Of a DNA stretch of 64,000 nucleotides, positions 9,743 to 18,276 are shown in pieces. The stretch comes from Amycolatopsis sp. A133 (GTDB lineage: Bacteria; Actinomycetota; Actinomycetes; Mycobacteriales; Pseudonocardiaceae), in the NCBI RefSeq assembly GCF_031082405.1, contig NZ_JAVHJU010000025.1:372001-436000 (forward strand). Direction: 5' to 3'. Each line of letters begins with the position of its first letter. Positions within the stretch are counted from its first letter, which is position 1. A program made the position numbers and the translations under genes. Below the pieces are notes generated by a model. It searched no databases and was not told the DNA's origin. It saw only the letters and a program-made list of their open reading frames with translations.

Positions 9743-11775
9743 TCTGCGGGCTCCTTGGGCTTCGGCGCCGTGACCGGCTTGCCGTTGGGCGAGAAGCCGC
9801 GGCGGACGTCGCCGGCCGCGGGCCGTTCGTTGCGGACGCGCGCGGCCGCCTTGGCCGACGACTCCAGCTGCCACGGCACGCTCGCCACGATGACGCCGGA
9901 CTGGAACAGCAGGCGGCCCTTGAGCCGCAGCGCGCTCTGGTTGTGCAGCACCTGCTCCCACCAGTGCCCGACCACGTACTCCGGGATGAACACGGTGACC
10001 ACGTTGCGCGGGTTGTCGCCGCGCACGCGCTTCACGTAGTCGAGGACCGGTTTCGTGATCTCGCGGTAGGGCGACTCGACGACCTTCAGCGGCACCTTGA
10101 AGTTGTGCGCGTCCCACTCGGCGGTGAGCCGGCGCGTGTCCGCATCGTCCACGTTGACCGTCACGGCCTCGAGGACGTCCGGGCGCATCGCCTTGGCGTA
10201 GGCCAGCGCGCGCAGCGTCGGACGGTGCAGTTTGGACACCAGGACGATGGCGTGGTTGCGCGAAGGCAGCACGGTCGGGGTGTCGCCGAGGTCCTTCAGC
10301 TCGTCGGCGACGCGGTCGTAGTGCCGCCGGATCGCCGTCATCAACGCGAAGATGGCCACCATCGCGGCGATCGCGATCCACGCGCCGAGCAGGAACTTGG
10401 TGATCAGCACGATCACCAGGACGGTCGCGGTCATGGTGAGGCCGATGGCGTTGACCGTCTGCGAGCGCCGCATCCGCCGCCGCGCGGCCGGGTCGGTTTC
10501 CCGGGCCAGCAACCGGTTCCAGTGCCGGATCATGCCGGCCTGGCTCACCGTGAACGACACGAACACGCCCACGATGTACAGCTGGATGAGCCGGGTGACC
10601 TCGGCGTCGAAGGCGATGATCAGGACCAGCGCGAACGCCGACAGGAACAGAATCCCGTTGGAGAACGCGAGCCGGTCGCCGCGGGTGTGCAGCTGCCGCG
10701 GCAGGTAGCGGTCCTGCGCGAGGATCGAGCCCAGCACCGGGAAGCCGTTGAACGCGGTGTTCGCGGCCAGCAGCAGGATGATGCCGGTGGAGAAGGAGAT
10801 GTAGTAGAAGGCCGGCGGGAAGTCGGCGAACACCGCGTGCGCGATCTGCGCGACGATCGTCTTCTGCTCGTAGCCGGCGGGCGCGCCGGCGAGCTGCGTG
10901 GCCGGGTCCTCGGCGAACTTGACGTCGGTGATCGTGGCGAGGGTGATGATGCCGACCAGCATGGTGACCGCGAGCACGCCCATCATCAGCAGCGTCGTCG
11001 CCGCGTTCTTCGACTTGGGCTTCTGGAACGCCGGGACGCCGTTGCTGATCGCCTCGACCCCGGTCAGCGCCGCCGCGCCGGAGGAGAACGCCCGCAGCAC
11101 CAGGAACGCGTAGGCCACGCCGGCGAAGGTCCCCTCGGCGTTCAGCGTGAACCCGGCGCTCTCGGCCTTCATCTCGGTGCCGGTGGCCGCCTGGACCAGG
11201 CCCCACACGACCATGACCAGAATGCCGGCGATGAACCCGTACGTCGGGATCGCGAAGGCCTTGCCCGACTCGCGGATGCCGCGCAGGTTCAGCGACGTCA
11301 GCACGACGACGATGACGATCGAGGCCAGCACCTTGTGCTGCGCCACCCACGGCACCGCGGACCCGATGTTGGCCACACCGGACGAAGTGGACACTGCGAC
11401 GGTCAGCACGTAGTCGACGAGCAGCGCGCTCGCCACGGTCAGCCCGAACTTCCCGCCCAGGTTGGTGTTGGCGACCTCGTAGTCGCCGCCGCCGCTCGGG
11501 TAGGCGTGCACGTTCTGCCGGTAGGACGCGACGACGACCAGCATGACGAGGGCGACCATGATGCCGATCCACGGCGCCAGCGCGTAGGCGGACAGGCCCG
11601 CCACGCTCAAGGTCAGGAAGATTTCCTCCGGCGCGTACGCCACGCTCGAGAGCGCGTCGGACGCGAAGATCGGCAGCGCGATGCGCTTGGGCAGCAGCGT
11701 GTGGGCCAGCCGGTCACTGCGGAACGGACGTCCGAGGACCAGGCGTTTCAGCACGGTCGGGAACTTCGACACCAC
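9739..11775 (-). CDS. APC-superfamily permease, KimA-like potassium importer
   Basis: The 678-residue product has an N-terminal APC core with about twelve hydrophobic segments (to about residue 430) and a ~230-residue soluble C-terminal domain. The start, [12 protein letters not shown] followed by [19 protein letters not shown], matches the signature of the KimA/YdaO potassium importers. Two TrkA-type K+ regulatory genes are divergently transcribed 88 bp away, as in Rv2690c-Rv2691-Rv2692. This strongly suggests K+ rather than amino-acid transport, although general annotation is often 'amino acid permease'. No ligand-binding element such as a ydaO (c-di-AMP) riboswitch was recognised in the short leader. 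Confidence 0.85.
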   Translation of the reverse strand: MVSKFPTVLKRLVLGRPFRSDRLAHTLLPKRIALPIFASDALSSVAYAPEEIFLTLSVAGLSAYALAPWIGIMVALVMLVVVASYRQNVHAYPSGGGDYEVANTNLGGKFGLTVASALLVDYVLTVAVSTSSGVANIGSAVPWVAQHKVLASIVIVVVLTSLNLRGIRESGKAFAIPTYGFIAGILVMVVWGLVQAATGTEMKAESAGFTLNAEGTFAGVAYAFLVLRAFSSGAAALTGVEAISNGVPAFQKPKSKNAATTLLMMGVLAVTMLVGIITLATITDVKFAEDPATQLAGAPAGYEQKTIVAQIAHAVFADFPPAFYYISFSTGIILLLAANTAFNGFPVLGSILAQDRYLPRQLHTRGDRLAFSNGILFLSAFALVLIIAFDAEVTRLIQLYIVGVFVSFTVSQAGMIRHWNRLLARETDPAARRRMRRSQTVNAIGLTMTATVLVIVLITKFLLGAWIAIAAMVAIFALMTAIRRHYDRVADELKDLGDTPTVLPSRNHAIVLVSKLHRPTLRALAYAKAMRPDVLEAVTVNVDDADTRRLTAEWDAHNFKVPLKVVESPYREITKPVLDYVKRVRGDNPRNVVTVFIPEYVVGHWWEQVLHNQSALRLKGRLLFQSGVIVASVPWQLESSAKAAARVRNERPAAGDVRRGFSPNGKPVTAPKPKEPAE

Positions 11776-11863
11776 GGAAGCCTAACGGGCGGCGCGCAGG
11801 GTAGGTTCGGCGCTGGCATGTCGGGTAGGTACGGACGGGTAACCGCCGAGGAGGAGGCAGGGC

Positions 11864-12529
11864 GTGCACGTGGTGATCATGGGGTGCGGCCGGGTCGGCG
11901 CGTCCCTGGCCGCTGCGCTGGAGCGGCTCGGCCACGAGGTGGCCGTCATCGACAAGAACCAGCAGGCGTTCCGCCGGCTCGGCAGCGACTTCCACGGCCA
12001 GCAGGTCGTCGGCGTCGGGTTCGACCGCAAGGTGCTGATCGAAGCGGGCATCGAGCGGGCCGGCGCGTTCGCCGCGGTGTCCAGCGGAGACAATTCGAAC
12101 ATCATTTCGGCCCGGGTCGCCCGGGAGAACTTCGGCATCGAGCACGTCGTCGCGCGGATCTACGACCACAAGCGCGCGGCCGTGTACGAGCGGCTGGGCA
12201 TCCCGACGGTGGCGACCGTGCCGTGGACGACGGACCGGTTCCTGCGGTCGCTCCTGCCGGACGGCGTCGCGTCGGCGTGGCGCGACCCGTCGGGCAACGT
12301 CGCGCTGCTGCAGCTGCCGCTGCACGAGGGCTGGGTCGGGCACTCGGTGAAGTCCCTGCAGCAGGCGAGCGGCGCGCGGGTGGCGTTCATCATGCGGATG
12401 GGCACCGCCGTGCTGCCGGACGTCAAGACCGTGCTGCAGGCCGACGACGTCGTGTGGGTGGCCGCGCGCTCCGGCACCATCACCGACGTGACGAGTGTGG
12501 CCAACCGCGAACCGGAGGACGAGGCATGA
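11864..12529 (+). CDS. ceoB: TrkA-family potassium uptake regulatory protein CeoB
   Basis: This is a 221-residue RCK protein. The N-terminal Rossmann domain (TrkA-N) starts with VVIMGCGRVGAS, binds NAD(H) or a nucleotide, and has the acidic strand end AVIDKN. The C-terminal ~80 residues form the TrkA-C domain. The GTG start at 11864 is preceded by the strong GAGGAGGAGG site. It overlaps ceoC by ATGA. The pair forms the cytoplasmic gating ring of a K+ transporter and lies next to the KimA-like permease, the likely membrane partner. Confidence 0.92.
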   Translation: MHVVIMGCGRVGASLAAALERLGHEVAVIDKNQQAFRRLGSDFHGQQVVGVGFDRKVLIEAGIERAGAFAAVSSGDNSNIISARVARENFGIEHVVARIYDHKRAAVYERLGIPTVATVPWTTDRFLRSLLPDGVASAWRDPSGNVALLQLPLHEGWVGHSVKSLQQASGARVAFIMRMGTAVLPDVKTVLQADDVVWVAARSGTITDVTSVANREPEDEA

Positions 12530-13182
12530 GGGTCGCGATTGCCGGCGCCGGGGCGGTCGGCCGCTCCATCGCCGCCGAGCTGATCGACGGCAGGCACCAG
12601 GTGATGCTCATCGAGCGCGAGGCCGACCAGTTCGAGCCGCACGCCGTCGAGCAGGCCGACTGGGTGCTCGGCGACGCCTGCGAGGTGTCGATCCTGGAGG
12701 AGTCCGGGATCGAGCAGTGCGACGTGGTGATCGCCGCGACCGGCGACGACAAGGCCAACCTGGTGGTGTCGCTGCTGGCCAAGACGGAGTTCGCGGTGCG
12801 GCGCGTGGTGGCCCGGGTGAACAACCCGGCCAACGAGTGGCTGTTCACCGACGCGTGGGGCGTCGACGTGGCGGTGTCGACCCCCCGGATGCTCGCGGCG
12901 ATGGTCGAGGAGGCGGTCAGCGTCGGCGACCTGGTGCGCCTGATGACGTTCCGCCAGAGCAACGCGAACCTCGTCGAGCTGACCCTGCCGGCGGAGACGC
13001 CCCTGGCGGGCAAGCCGGTGAGCGACCTGATGATCCCCCGGGACGCCGCCCTGGTGACCATCCTGCGCGGGGACCGGGTGATCGTGCCCCAACCGGAGGA
13101 CCCCCTGGAGCCGGGCGACGAGCTGCTGTTCGTGGCGACCGCGGACGTCGAGCCTGAGATCCGGACGGCGCTCGGGTACTGA
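12526..13182 (+). CDS. ceoC: TrkA-family potassium uptake regulatory protein CeoC
   Basis: This 218-residue paralogue of CeoB has the same architecture: a TrkA-N domain with VAIAGAGAVGRS and LIERE, then a TrkA-C domain. It is translationally coupled to ceoB through ATGA at 12526-12529. The two subunits probably assemble together. A strong 14-bp intrinsic terminator begins 8 bases after the stop, ending the two-gene transcript. Confidence 0.92.
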   Translation: MRVAIAGAGAVGRSIAAELIDGRHQVMLIEREADQFEPHAVEQADWVLGDACEVSILEESGIEQCDVVIAATGDDKANLVVSLLAKTEFAVRRVVARVNNPANEWLFTDAWGVDVAVSTPRMLAAMVEEAVSVGDLVRLMTFRQSNANLVELTLPAETPLAGKPVSDLMIPRDAALVTILRGDRVIVPQPEDPLEPGDELLFVATADVEPEIRTALGY

Positions 13183-13190
13183 GACCGACG

Positions 13191-13224
13191 GAAAGGCCCC
13201 CTGCGAGTTTGCAGGGGGCCTTTC
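13191..13224 (+). terminator. intrinsic terminator after ceoBC
   Basis: Perfect 14-bp arms GAAAGGCCCCCTGC and GCAGGGGGCCTTTC enclose a six-base loop, followed by TCTCGTGG. It lies 8 bases after the ceoC stop. Confidence 0.92.
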
Positions 13225-13262
13225 TCGTGGCTTCGGAGGGGTTGCGGCGTTGCCTCGGTCAC

Positions 13263-13328
13263 CGAAACTGTCGGTGGCAGCCGGTAGTGTGGAAACCGGG
13301 GGGCGCCCCGCGCGGCCCTGGCTTCGGG
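13263..13328 (+). promoter_or_regulatory. RecA-NDp (PafBC-type) promoter motif, copy A, in a ~66-bp direct repeat
   Basis: TGTCGGTG at 13269-13276, eight bases, then TAGTGT at 13285-13290 matches the actinobacterial RecA-independent DNA-damage promoter consensus TTGTCRGTG-N8-TANNNT, except for the first T. Transcription would start near 13297 and run rightward into the 21-bp repeat array. The 66 bp from CGAAACTGTCGG to GGCTTCGGG are repeated with few changes at 13636-13702. No protein-coding gene lies downstream on this strand. Confidence 0.65.
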
Positions 13329-13337
13329 GCCCGGCTG

Positions 13338-13623
13338 ATGCCCCTCGAATCACGAGTCATGCCCCTGCAGTCACGCGTGATGCCCCTGGAATCACGAGTG
13401 ATGCCTCTTCCGCCACGCCGCTCGGCGTGATCCGGGCCGGAACTCGCGTGATTGAACCCGTATCTCGCGTGACTGAGCACGTATCTCGCGTGATTGGACC
13501 CGTATCTCGCTTGATTGAGCGCGCGACTCGCGTGATTGAGCGCGCGACTCGCGTGATTGGGCGGGCATCTCGCGTGACTGGGGAGGCATCTCGCGTGATC
13601 AGGGGGGCATCACGCGAGATCGG
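13338..13623. repeat. 21-bp palindromic repeat array in two opposite orientations
   Basis: Three 21-bp units (13338-13358, 13359-13379, 13380-13400) begin ATGCCCCT and contain TCACGMGTG or close variants. After a ~40-bp break, eight tandem 21-bp units run from 13442 to 13609 with core TCTCGCGTGATT, which is the reverse complement orientation. A partial inverted unit (TCACGCGAGAT) follows. Each core is nearly self-complementary. The 21-bp period equals two helical turns and seven codons, so all frames remain open. Related units occur at 22850-22978. Confidence 0.9.
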
Positions 13624-13635
13624 CCGCGGACGCGG

Positions 13636-13702
13636 CGAAACTGTCGGTGCCTGCCGGTAGAGTCGAAAACGGGGGGCGCCCCCGCGCGGGTCAGGCTTCG
13701 GG
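13636..13702 (+). promoter_or_regulatory. RecA-NDp (PafBC-type) promoter motif, copy B, in the direct repeat
   Basis: TGTCGGTG at 13642-13649, eight bases, then TAGAGT at 13658-13663 matches the same damage-inducible promoter pattern as copy A. The repeat extends to about 13702 and so includes the stop codon and last codons of the DUF3159 gene, which is read from the other strand. Transcription from here would be antisense to that gene. Confidence 0.6.
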
Positions 13703-14410
13703 AGCTGCGTACTTCTCGCGCAGGCGAGCCTCGACCTCCGCGTCGGTCTCCGGGGCGGGCTCGGCTTCGGCCAGTGCCTTCAGGCGCTTGTCCGAGCGCC
13801 GGACCGCCCATACGACCACCAGCAGGCCCAGTGCGTACAGCGGGTAGCCCATCGCGATCTTCGCGAAGGCCAGCCAGCCGGTGTAGTCCTCCTGGTAGAG
13901 CCACCGCTGCACGACGAACCGGGCCGCGAAGATCGCCGCCATGGCCAGGGTGGCGACGTCGTAGCCGTAGCGGGACGGCTTGTCCTTGCGCCAGGCCTGG
14001 CCGGTTCCGTTGAGCATGTTCCAGACCACGCCCGCGATCGGCCGGCGCACCACCACCGACAGCACGAAGATGCCGCAGTAGATCAGGCTCGCGTAGATCC
14101 CGAACAGGAAGAACCCCTTCGCCGACCCCGTGCGGTAGGCGATGAACGCCGCGATCGCGACGCCGAAGAACCCCGAGATCGCCGGCTGCAGGGGCTCCTT
14201 GCGGACCAGCCGCAGCACGGTGATGGCCACGGCGCTGCCGATCGACGTCCAGATGGCCGCGGTCAGCCCGAAGATCGCGTTCGCCAGCACGAAGACGATC
14301 ACCGGCACCGACGAGTAGATCAGGCCGGACACGCCGCCCATCTGCTCGAGCAGAGTGGGCTGCGGCTCGTCCGCGTCGGTCTTCTTCTCGCTCGGGGCGG
14401 GTTCAGTCAC
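13691..14410 (-). CDS. DUF3159 family membrane protein
   Basis: The 239-residue protein has a short charged N terminus, about six hydrophobic segments between residues 30 and 210, and a charged Glu/Ala-rich tail. It matches the DUF3159 family, whose mycobacterial member (Rv2693c) occupies the same place. Its function is unknown. The GTG start follows the OB-fold gene by 9 bases, so both are probably cotranscribed. Its last codons lie in the 66-bp repeat copy B. Confidence 0.88.
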   Translation of the reverse strand: MTEPAPSEKKTDADEPQPTLLEQMGGVSGLIYSSVPVIVFVLANAIFGLTAAIWTSIGSAVAITVLRLVRKEPLQPAISGFFGVAIAAFIAYRTGSAKGFFLFGIYASLIYCGIFVLSVVVRRPIAGVVWNMLNGTGQAWRKDKPSRYGYDVATLAMAAIFAARFVVQRWLYQEDYTGWLAFAKIAMGYPLYALGLLVVVWAVRRSDKRLKALAEAEPAPETDAEVEARLREKYAAPEA

Positions 14411-14419
14411 GATGGGTGA

Positions 14420-14800
14420 TCAACTCACTGGGCTCTGGAGCTCGTAATAGGGGTTGTACAGCACCTTCTGGCCGTCACGCTCGGCCATCCGGCCGCGCAC
14501 CTTGATCGTCCGGCCAGGCTCGATGCCCGGGATCCGGCGGCGGCCGAGCCAGATTAGCGTCACGCCCTGTGTTCCGTCGAACAGCTCGGCCTCCAGCGTG
14601 GCGGCCTCGTTGGTCGGGCAGAGCTCGACGCTGCGGAGCCGTCCCATCACGGTGACCTCTTCGCCCGAGCGGCAGTCACAAGCCCGCTGCGCGCCCTCGG
14701 CGCCCGACCTCATCGACATCTCGTCGGCGTCGAGATCCTCGACGTCGCTGGTCAGCTTGCGAACCAACCGGCTGAAGTAGCCGCCGTCTTTGGCGGACAT
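14420..14800 (-). CDS. OB-fold nucleic-acid-binding domain protein
   Basis: The 126-residue protein has an OB-fold region (about residues 45-120) with EEVTVMGRLRSVEL, TLEAELFDGTQGVTLIWLGRRRIPG and IKVRGRMAERDGQKVLYNP, which resembles the tRNA-anticodon/RecG-wedge type. Two cysteines (ACDC) precede it. ATG 14800 has AGGAGC 4 bases upstream. The Rv2694c position is conserved between DUF3159 and a divergent hydrolase. It probably binds nucleic acid, but no partner or pathway is evident. Confidence 0.88.
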   Translation of the reverse strand: MSAKDGGYFSRLVRKLTSDVEDLDADEMSMRSGAEGAQRACDCRSGEEVTVMGRLRSVELCPTNEAATLEAELFDGTQGVTLIWLGRRRIPGIEPGRTIKVRGRMAERDGQKVLYNPYYELQSPVS

Positions 14801-14909
14801 AGGTGCTCCTGTGCTCCGGGGCCGCCCCCGACGTGGTGCGTGCGGCCCGTGCGATTCCAGCGTAGCTGCGGTCCCCGCCAGGGAAACGCCTTTGCGCAAG
14901 GATTGCAAC

Positions 14910-15635
14910 GTGACGTCCGCAATCAGAGTTCCCGCCGCGGTGCTGCTGCCCGGTACCGGCTCGGACGAGGTGTTCGTCCGGGCCGTCTTCGCCGGGCCGC
15001 TGCGCGCCCTCGGTGTCCCGCTCGTCGCGCCACCGCCGCCCCCGGGCGCGGCGCTCGCCGACGGCTACCTGGCCACGCTCGACGCGCTCGCGGACGAACA
15101 CGGCGCCCTGCTCGTGGGCGGCATCTCGTTCGGCGCCCACCTCGCCGCGGAGTGGGCGGTGCGCAATGCGGCCCGTTGCGGGGGCCTGCTGGCCGCGCTC
15201 CCGGCCTGGAACGGCGTCCCGGGCCCGGCACCCGCTTCGCAGGCCGCGACGCTGACGGCGGATCTGGTGGCCGGTTCCGGGGTCGGTGCCGCACTGGCCC
15301 AGACCGAAGGCAGCCCGGGCTGGCTGCGGGCGGAACTGGACCGGGCGTGGCGGCGGCACGGCGCCGGGCTGGCCGGCAGCCTGCGCGTCGCGGCGGGCCG
15401 TCCCGCCCCCACCCTCGGCGAGCTGGCGGCGCTGGACGTCCCGGCCGGCATCGGCACGTGCACCGACGACCCGGTGCACCCGACGAAAGTCGCATCGGCG
15501 TGGGCGAGCGCACTCCCCCGCGCCGCCCTCGGCGAGACGACGCTCACGGCGCTGGGCGCGGACCGCGAGTCCCTCGGCCGGGCGACCGTCCTGGCGTTCC
15601 TGAAGACGCTGCGTCCCGGAAAGCTGCGGTCCTGA
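14910..15635 (+). CDS. small alpha/beta-hydrolase-fold protein
   Basis: The 241-residue protein has the strand VPAAVLLPGTGSDEVFVRAVF and a nucleophile-elbow-like GGISFGAHLAAEWA, where the elbow reads G-I-S-F-G with Ser as candidate nucleophile. The last third, with DVPAGIGTCTDDPVHP, holds the likely Asp and His. GTG 14910 is chosen because AAGGA lies 7 bases upstream; the longer frame from 14790 would cross the promoter of the OB-fold gene. It is equivalent to Rv2695. Substrate unknown. Confidence 0.8.
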   Translation: MTSAIRVPAAVLLPGTGSDEVFVRAVFAGPLRALGVPLVAPPPPPGAALADGYLATLDALADEHGALLVGGISFGAHLAAEWAVRNAARCGGLLAALPAWNGVPGPAPASQAATLTADLVAGSGVGAALAQTEGSPGWLRAELDRAWRRHGAGLAGSLRVAAGRPAPTLGELAALDVPAGIGTCTDDPVHPTKVASAWASALPRAALGETTLTALGADRESLGRATVLAFLKTLRPGKLRS

Positions 15636-15640
15636 AAAGC

Positions 15641-15676
15641 CGGAGGCCGCCACCGGGCGTCCGGTGGCGGCCTCCG
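15641..15676. terminator. bidirectional terminator between the hydrolase and DUF3710 genes
   Basis: Perfect 16-bp arms CGGAGGCCGCCACCGG and CCGGTGGCGGCCTCCG enclose the loop GCGT. It lies between two convergent genes, 6 bases from one stop and 9 from the other. Confidence 0.9.
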
Positions 15677-15684
15677 AACGGGCT

Positions 15685-16347
15685 TCAGCCCTGCTGCTGC
15701 TGGGCCGCGATGTGCTCGGCGACCGCCTCGGGCAGCGTGATGGTCAGCGGGGTCCGGACCGGCATGGGGGCGTCGCCGCGGTCGACGATGGTCCGCCGCA
15801 CGATGTCGCGCAGCACCTCGACGGCTCCGGCGGCCTCCGACTGGGGCCCGGCGATGACGCCGCGCAACATCCAGCGGGGCCGGTCGACGCCGACGAAGCG
15901 CAGGGCGACGTCGCCGATGATGGCCGAGATCTCCAGGCCCCACACGCCGCGGCCGATGGTGACCTTGGCGCCGTCGGCCCGCAGCTGGTCGGCCAGCTCG
16001 GCGCTGACCTCCCCCCACAGCCCGCCCGAGCGCGGCGCGGCGTACGCGCTGACCGTGATCTGGCCCTGCTCGGTGACGACGTGCACGGCGCGCACGCCCC
16101 CGGCCTCCGGGTCCATCTCGACCTGGACCTGGGAACCGTCGGGCACCGGCACCTTCACCGAGCCGAGGTCGATCCGCGGGATGCCGTCGTCGTCGAAGTC
16201 GGCCACGTCGTACGGGCCGTCGGAAACGTCCGAAAGCTCCGCTTCCTCGTCGTACGCCTCGTCCCCGATCGTGTCGTCGGCCTCGGGCGCGGCGTGCCGT
16301 CCCGCGGACCCGCCCTCGGTCCGCCGCTTGCGTCCGAAAATCCCCAC
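15685..16347 (-). CDS. DUF3710 family protein
   Basis: The 220-residue soluble protein has a basic N terminus (IFGRKRR), an acidic stretch (residues 20-50) and a conserved region with RIDLGSVKVPVPDGSQVQVE and WMLRGVIAGP, as in DUF3710. Function unknown. The GTG start shares its first base with the dut stop (TAGTG), so it is translated by coupling to dut. This dut-DUF3710 pair is conserved as Rv2697c-Rv2696c. Confidence 0.9.
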   Translation of the reverse strand: MGIFGRKRRTEGGSAGRHAAPEADDTIGDEAYDEEAELSDVSDGPYDVADFDDDGIPRIDLGSVKVPVPDGSQVQVEMDPEAGGVRAVHVVTEQGQITVSAYAAPRSGGLWGEVSAELADQLRADGAKVTIGRGVWGLEISAIIGDVALRFVGVDRPRWMLRGVIAGPQSEAAGAVEVLRDIVRRTIVDRGDAPMPVRTPLTITLPEAVAEHIAAQQQQG

Positions 16348-16850
16348 TACTTCTCCGTTCCTTCCCCCGTGGCGGCGCTCGCGGCGAGCGCCGGTGCTCC
16401 CAGTGTGGCGTGTCCACCCGTGGAGCCGTAGCCTCCGTCGCCCCGCTCGGTCGCGTCGAGCCGGTCGACCTCGACGAACTCCGCGTGCTCGACCCGCTGC
16501 ACGACCAGCTGGGCGATGCGGTCGCCGCGCGTCAGCTCCACCGGGTGCACCGGGTCGTGGTTGATCAGGCAGATCTTGATCTCCCCGCGGTAGCCGGCGT
16601 CGATCGTGCCCGGGGTGTTCACCACCGAGAGGCCGACCCGGGCGGCCAGGCCGGACCGCGGGTGGACGAACCCCGCGTACCCGGGCGGGAGCGCGATCGC
16701 GACGCCGGTGCCGACGACACCGCGTTCCCCGGGCCCGAGCACGATATCCGAGGTGGTGACGAGATCGGCGCCCGCGTCGCCCGGTCGGGCGTAGGCGGGC
16801 AGCGGGACATCCGGATCGAGCCGGGAGAGGAGTACCTGAACGCTGGACAC
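16347..16850 (-). CDS. dut: dUTP diphosphatase
   Basis: Dut hydrolyses dUTP to dUMP and PPi, keeping uracil out of DNA and feeding thymidylate synthesis. The 167-residue chain shows the trimeric dUTPase motifs in order: [32 protein letters not shown] with the catalytic Asp, GDRIAQLVV, and the flexible C-terminal GGYGSTGG loop. A ~20-residue Ala/Gly tail extends beyond motif 5. The GTG at 16850 lies 8 bases after a -10-like TAATCT, and no ribosome site is visible, so the mRNA is probably leaderless. Confidence 0.96.
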   Translation of the reverse strand: MSSVQVLLSRLDPDVPLPAYARPGDAGADLVTTSDIVLGPGERGVVGTGVAIALPPGYAGFVHPRSGLAARVGLSVVNTPGTIDAGYRGEIKICLINHDPVHPVELTRGDRIAQLVVQRVEHAEFVEVDRLDATERGDGGYGSTGGHATLGAPALAASAATGEGTEK

Positions 16851-16874
16851 GGGCGGCGAGATTACTCTCTACCC
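16851..16874. promoter_or_regulatory. 24-bp divergent leaderless promoter pair
   Basis: Only 24 bp separate the start codons of dut (minus) and the DUF3093 gene (plus). On the plus strand TACTCT (16863-16868) is six bases before GTG 16875. On the minus strand TAATCT (16864 to 16859) is eight bases before GTG 16850. The two -10 hexamers overlap by two base pairs, and neither gene has a Shine-Dalgarno site. Confidence 0.6.
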
Positions 16875-17357
16875 GTGGGTGAATCAGCGAAGACGGCCGC
16901 GAACGCCGCGGTCCGGCACTCCGAACGGCTGTACGTCCCGTGGTGGGGCTGGCCGCTGCCGGTGCTGGGCGCGGTGCTGCTCGCGGCGGAGATCGACCTC
17001 GGGTACCCGGGGATCCGGGCGTGGCTGCCGTACGTGATCGCGTTGCCGGTCGTCGTGGCGCTGCTGCTGTCGCTGGGCCGGTCGAAGGTCCGGATCACCG
17101 GGGGTGCCGAGCCGGAGCTGTGGGTCGGCGACGCGCACCTGCCGCTGCGCTACGCGGGCGAGGTGGAGATCTTCGACAAGGACGCCAAGCGCAAGGCCCT
17201 CGGGCGCGACGGCGATCCCGCCGCGTACGTGCTGCACCGCGGCTGGGTCGGCCCGGTCGTGAAGGTCCGCCTCACCGACGCGGCCGACCCGACGCCGTAC
17301 TGGCTGTTCAGCACCCGGCACCCCGAGCGCGTCGCCGAGCTGCTGAAAGGCGCCTGA
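16875..17357 (+). CDS. DUF3093 family membrane protein
   Basis: The 160-residue protein has two hydrophobic segments between about residues 22 and 62 (LPVLGAVLLAAE and VIALPVVVALLL), then a soluble domain with ITGGAEPELWVGDAHLPLRY and WLFSTRHPERVAELL. These features match DUF3093, as in Rv2698. GTG 16875 is the first start after a -10-like element and has no ribosome site. Function unknown. Confidence 0.87.
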   Translation: MGESAKTAANAAVRHSERLYVPWWGWPLPVLGAVLLAAEIDLGYPGIRAWLPYVIALPVVVALLLSLGRSKVRITGGAEPELWVGDAHLPLRYAGEVEIFDKDAKRKALGRDGDPAAYVLHRGWVGPVVKVRLTDAADPTPYWLFSTRHPERVAELLKGA

Positions 17358-17369
17358 CCCCGGACGTGG

Positions 17370-17399
17370 AAGGGGGCCGGCCTGCCGGCCGGCCCCCTT
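17370..17399 (+). terminator. terminator after the DUF3093 gene
   Basis: 11-bp arms AAGGGGGCCGG and CCGGCCCCCTT enclose an 8-base loop that itself contains CCGG. It is placed 12 bases after the stop and followed by GTCC. Confidence 0.85.
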
Positions 17400-17488
17400 G
17401 TCCCCAGCGCGCTTCGAGCCTCCCCCTCGGTCCTCGAGGCTCTCCGTCGCGTCTGTTCGTCCCCTGTTCCGAGAACCCCTCTGCGCGG

Positions 17489-17797
17489 TCAGGCGCAGTC
17501 GCGGCAGATCAGGCGTCCGCCGCTGTCCTCGGCCAGCCGGCTGCGGTGGTGCACCAGGAAGCACACGGAGCAGGTGAACTCGTCCGCCTGCTTCGGCACC
17601 ACCTTCACGGTCATGTCCTCACCGGAAAGCCCGGAAAGGTCGGCACCCGGCAGCTCGAAGTTCTCGGCGGTCGCGTCCTCGTCGACGTCGACGACGCCGG
17701 ACTGGTTCTCGTTGCGCCGGGCCTTGAGCTCCTCCAACGAGTCTTCGGCCAGCTCGTCGGCTTCGCTGCGGCGCGGAGCGTCGTAGTCGGTAGCCAT
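17489..17797 (-). CDS. DUF4193 family zinc-ribbon-like protein
   Basis: This is a 102-residue acidic protein. Residues 1-70 are Glu/Asp rich. The C terminus has CSVC, HH and CRDC (about residues 76-101), a likely zinc-binding site. The mycobacterial equivalent at this position is Rv2699c. ATG 17797 has GAGGGA upstream. Function unknown; the proximity to sigA and the zinc knuckle hint at a transcription or translation accessory role, which is only a guess. Confidence 0.9.
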   Translation of the reverse strand: MATDYDAPRRSEADELAEDSLEELKARRNENQSGVVDVDEDATAENFELPGADLSGLSGEDMTVKVVPKQADEFTCSVCFLVHHRSRLAEDSGGRLICRDCA

Positions 17798-18276
17798 GTG
17801 TCCCTCACCCCTGCGATCAGCTTGTGTAGTCGTTTTCCCGGATTCGCGGATGCGCCCGCGAGTCCGCCGTGCCGCTGGTCAACGTTCCAGGGCCCTCGTT
17901 TGTGCCCGACGGCCGAAGTGACCGAGGTCTCTTCTTTTTGCGCCTCTTCCTGCGGCCGGAGCCCGGGAAGGGTAGCTCACCGCTGTCCGGGTTCTGCAAC
18001 GAGTCAGACATTGCCGGGCAATCGTCACCCGACAGGGGGAACCCGCAGGTAAGACGCGTTGTCGTCCGTTCGGGTTGCGCCCGGGTGGAGAACTTCACGC
18101 GCGACCCGCGTCCGCTTGCCCCCGCCGACCCCGCCGTGGTGCGATCGCTGCACGGGGATCGGATGTTTCGGCGGGGTGACCCGGGACCACCCGCGCGGGC
18201 CGCAACGCCTAGGCTGATCGGCCTCGACGGTGCCCGGTACGCACGGTCGGTTTCGTGTTCGGGAAGGGACGGGCAG
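17798..18276. other. 479-bp intergenic region between divergent DUF4193 and cei genes
   Basis: The frame open through 17869-18276 has no family-like segments, so I treat it as non-coding. It holds the divergent promoters. A -10-like TAGGCT at 18210-18215 could serve cei. The minus-strand side has GAGGGA before the DUF4193 start. No strong hairpin was seen. Confidence 0.6.

Noticed and set aside
13338-13623. CRISPR array
   Set aside because: Units are directly adjacent with no unique spacers, change orientation, and have no cas genes nearby. The same holds for 22850-22978 and 47871-47993.
13250-13660. 136-codon open frame (and a 65-codon minus-strand frame) across the 21-bp array
   Set aside because: A 21-bp period is seven codons, so every frame stays open and gives heptapeptide repeats. 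No ribosome site or non-repeat domain is present.
17869-18276. N-terminal extension of the cei frame
   Set aside because: The extension has no membrane or domain features, and GTG 18277 has a proper ribosome site and puts the helix near the N terminus.
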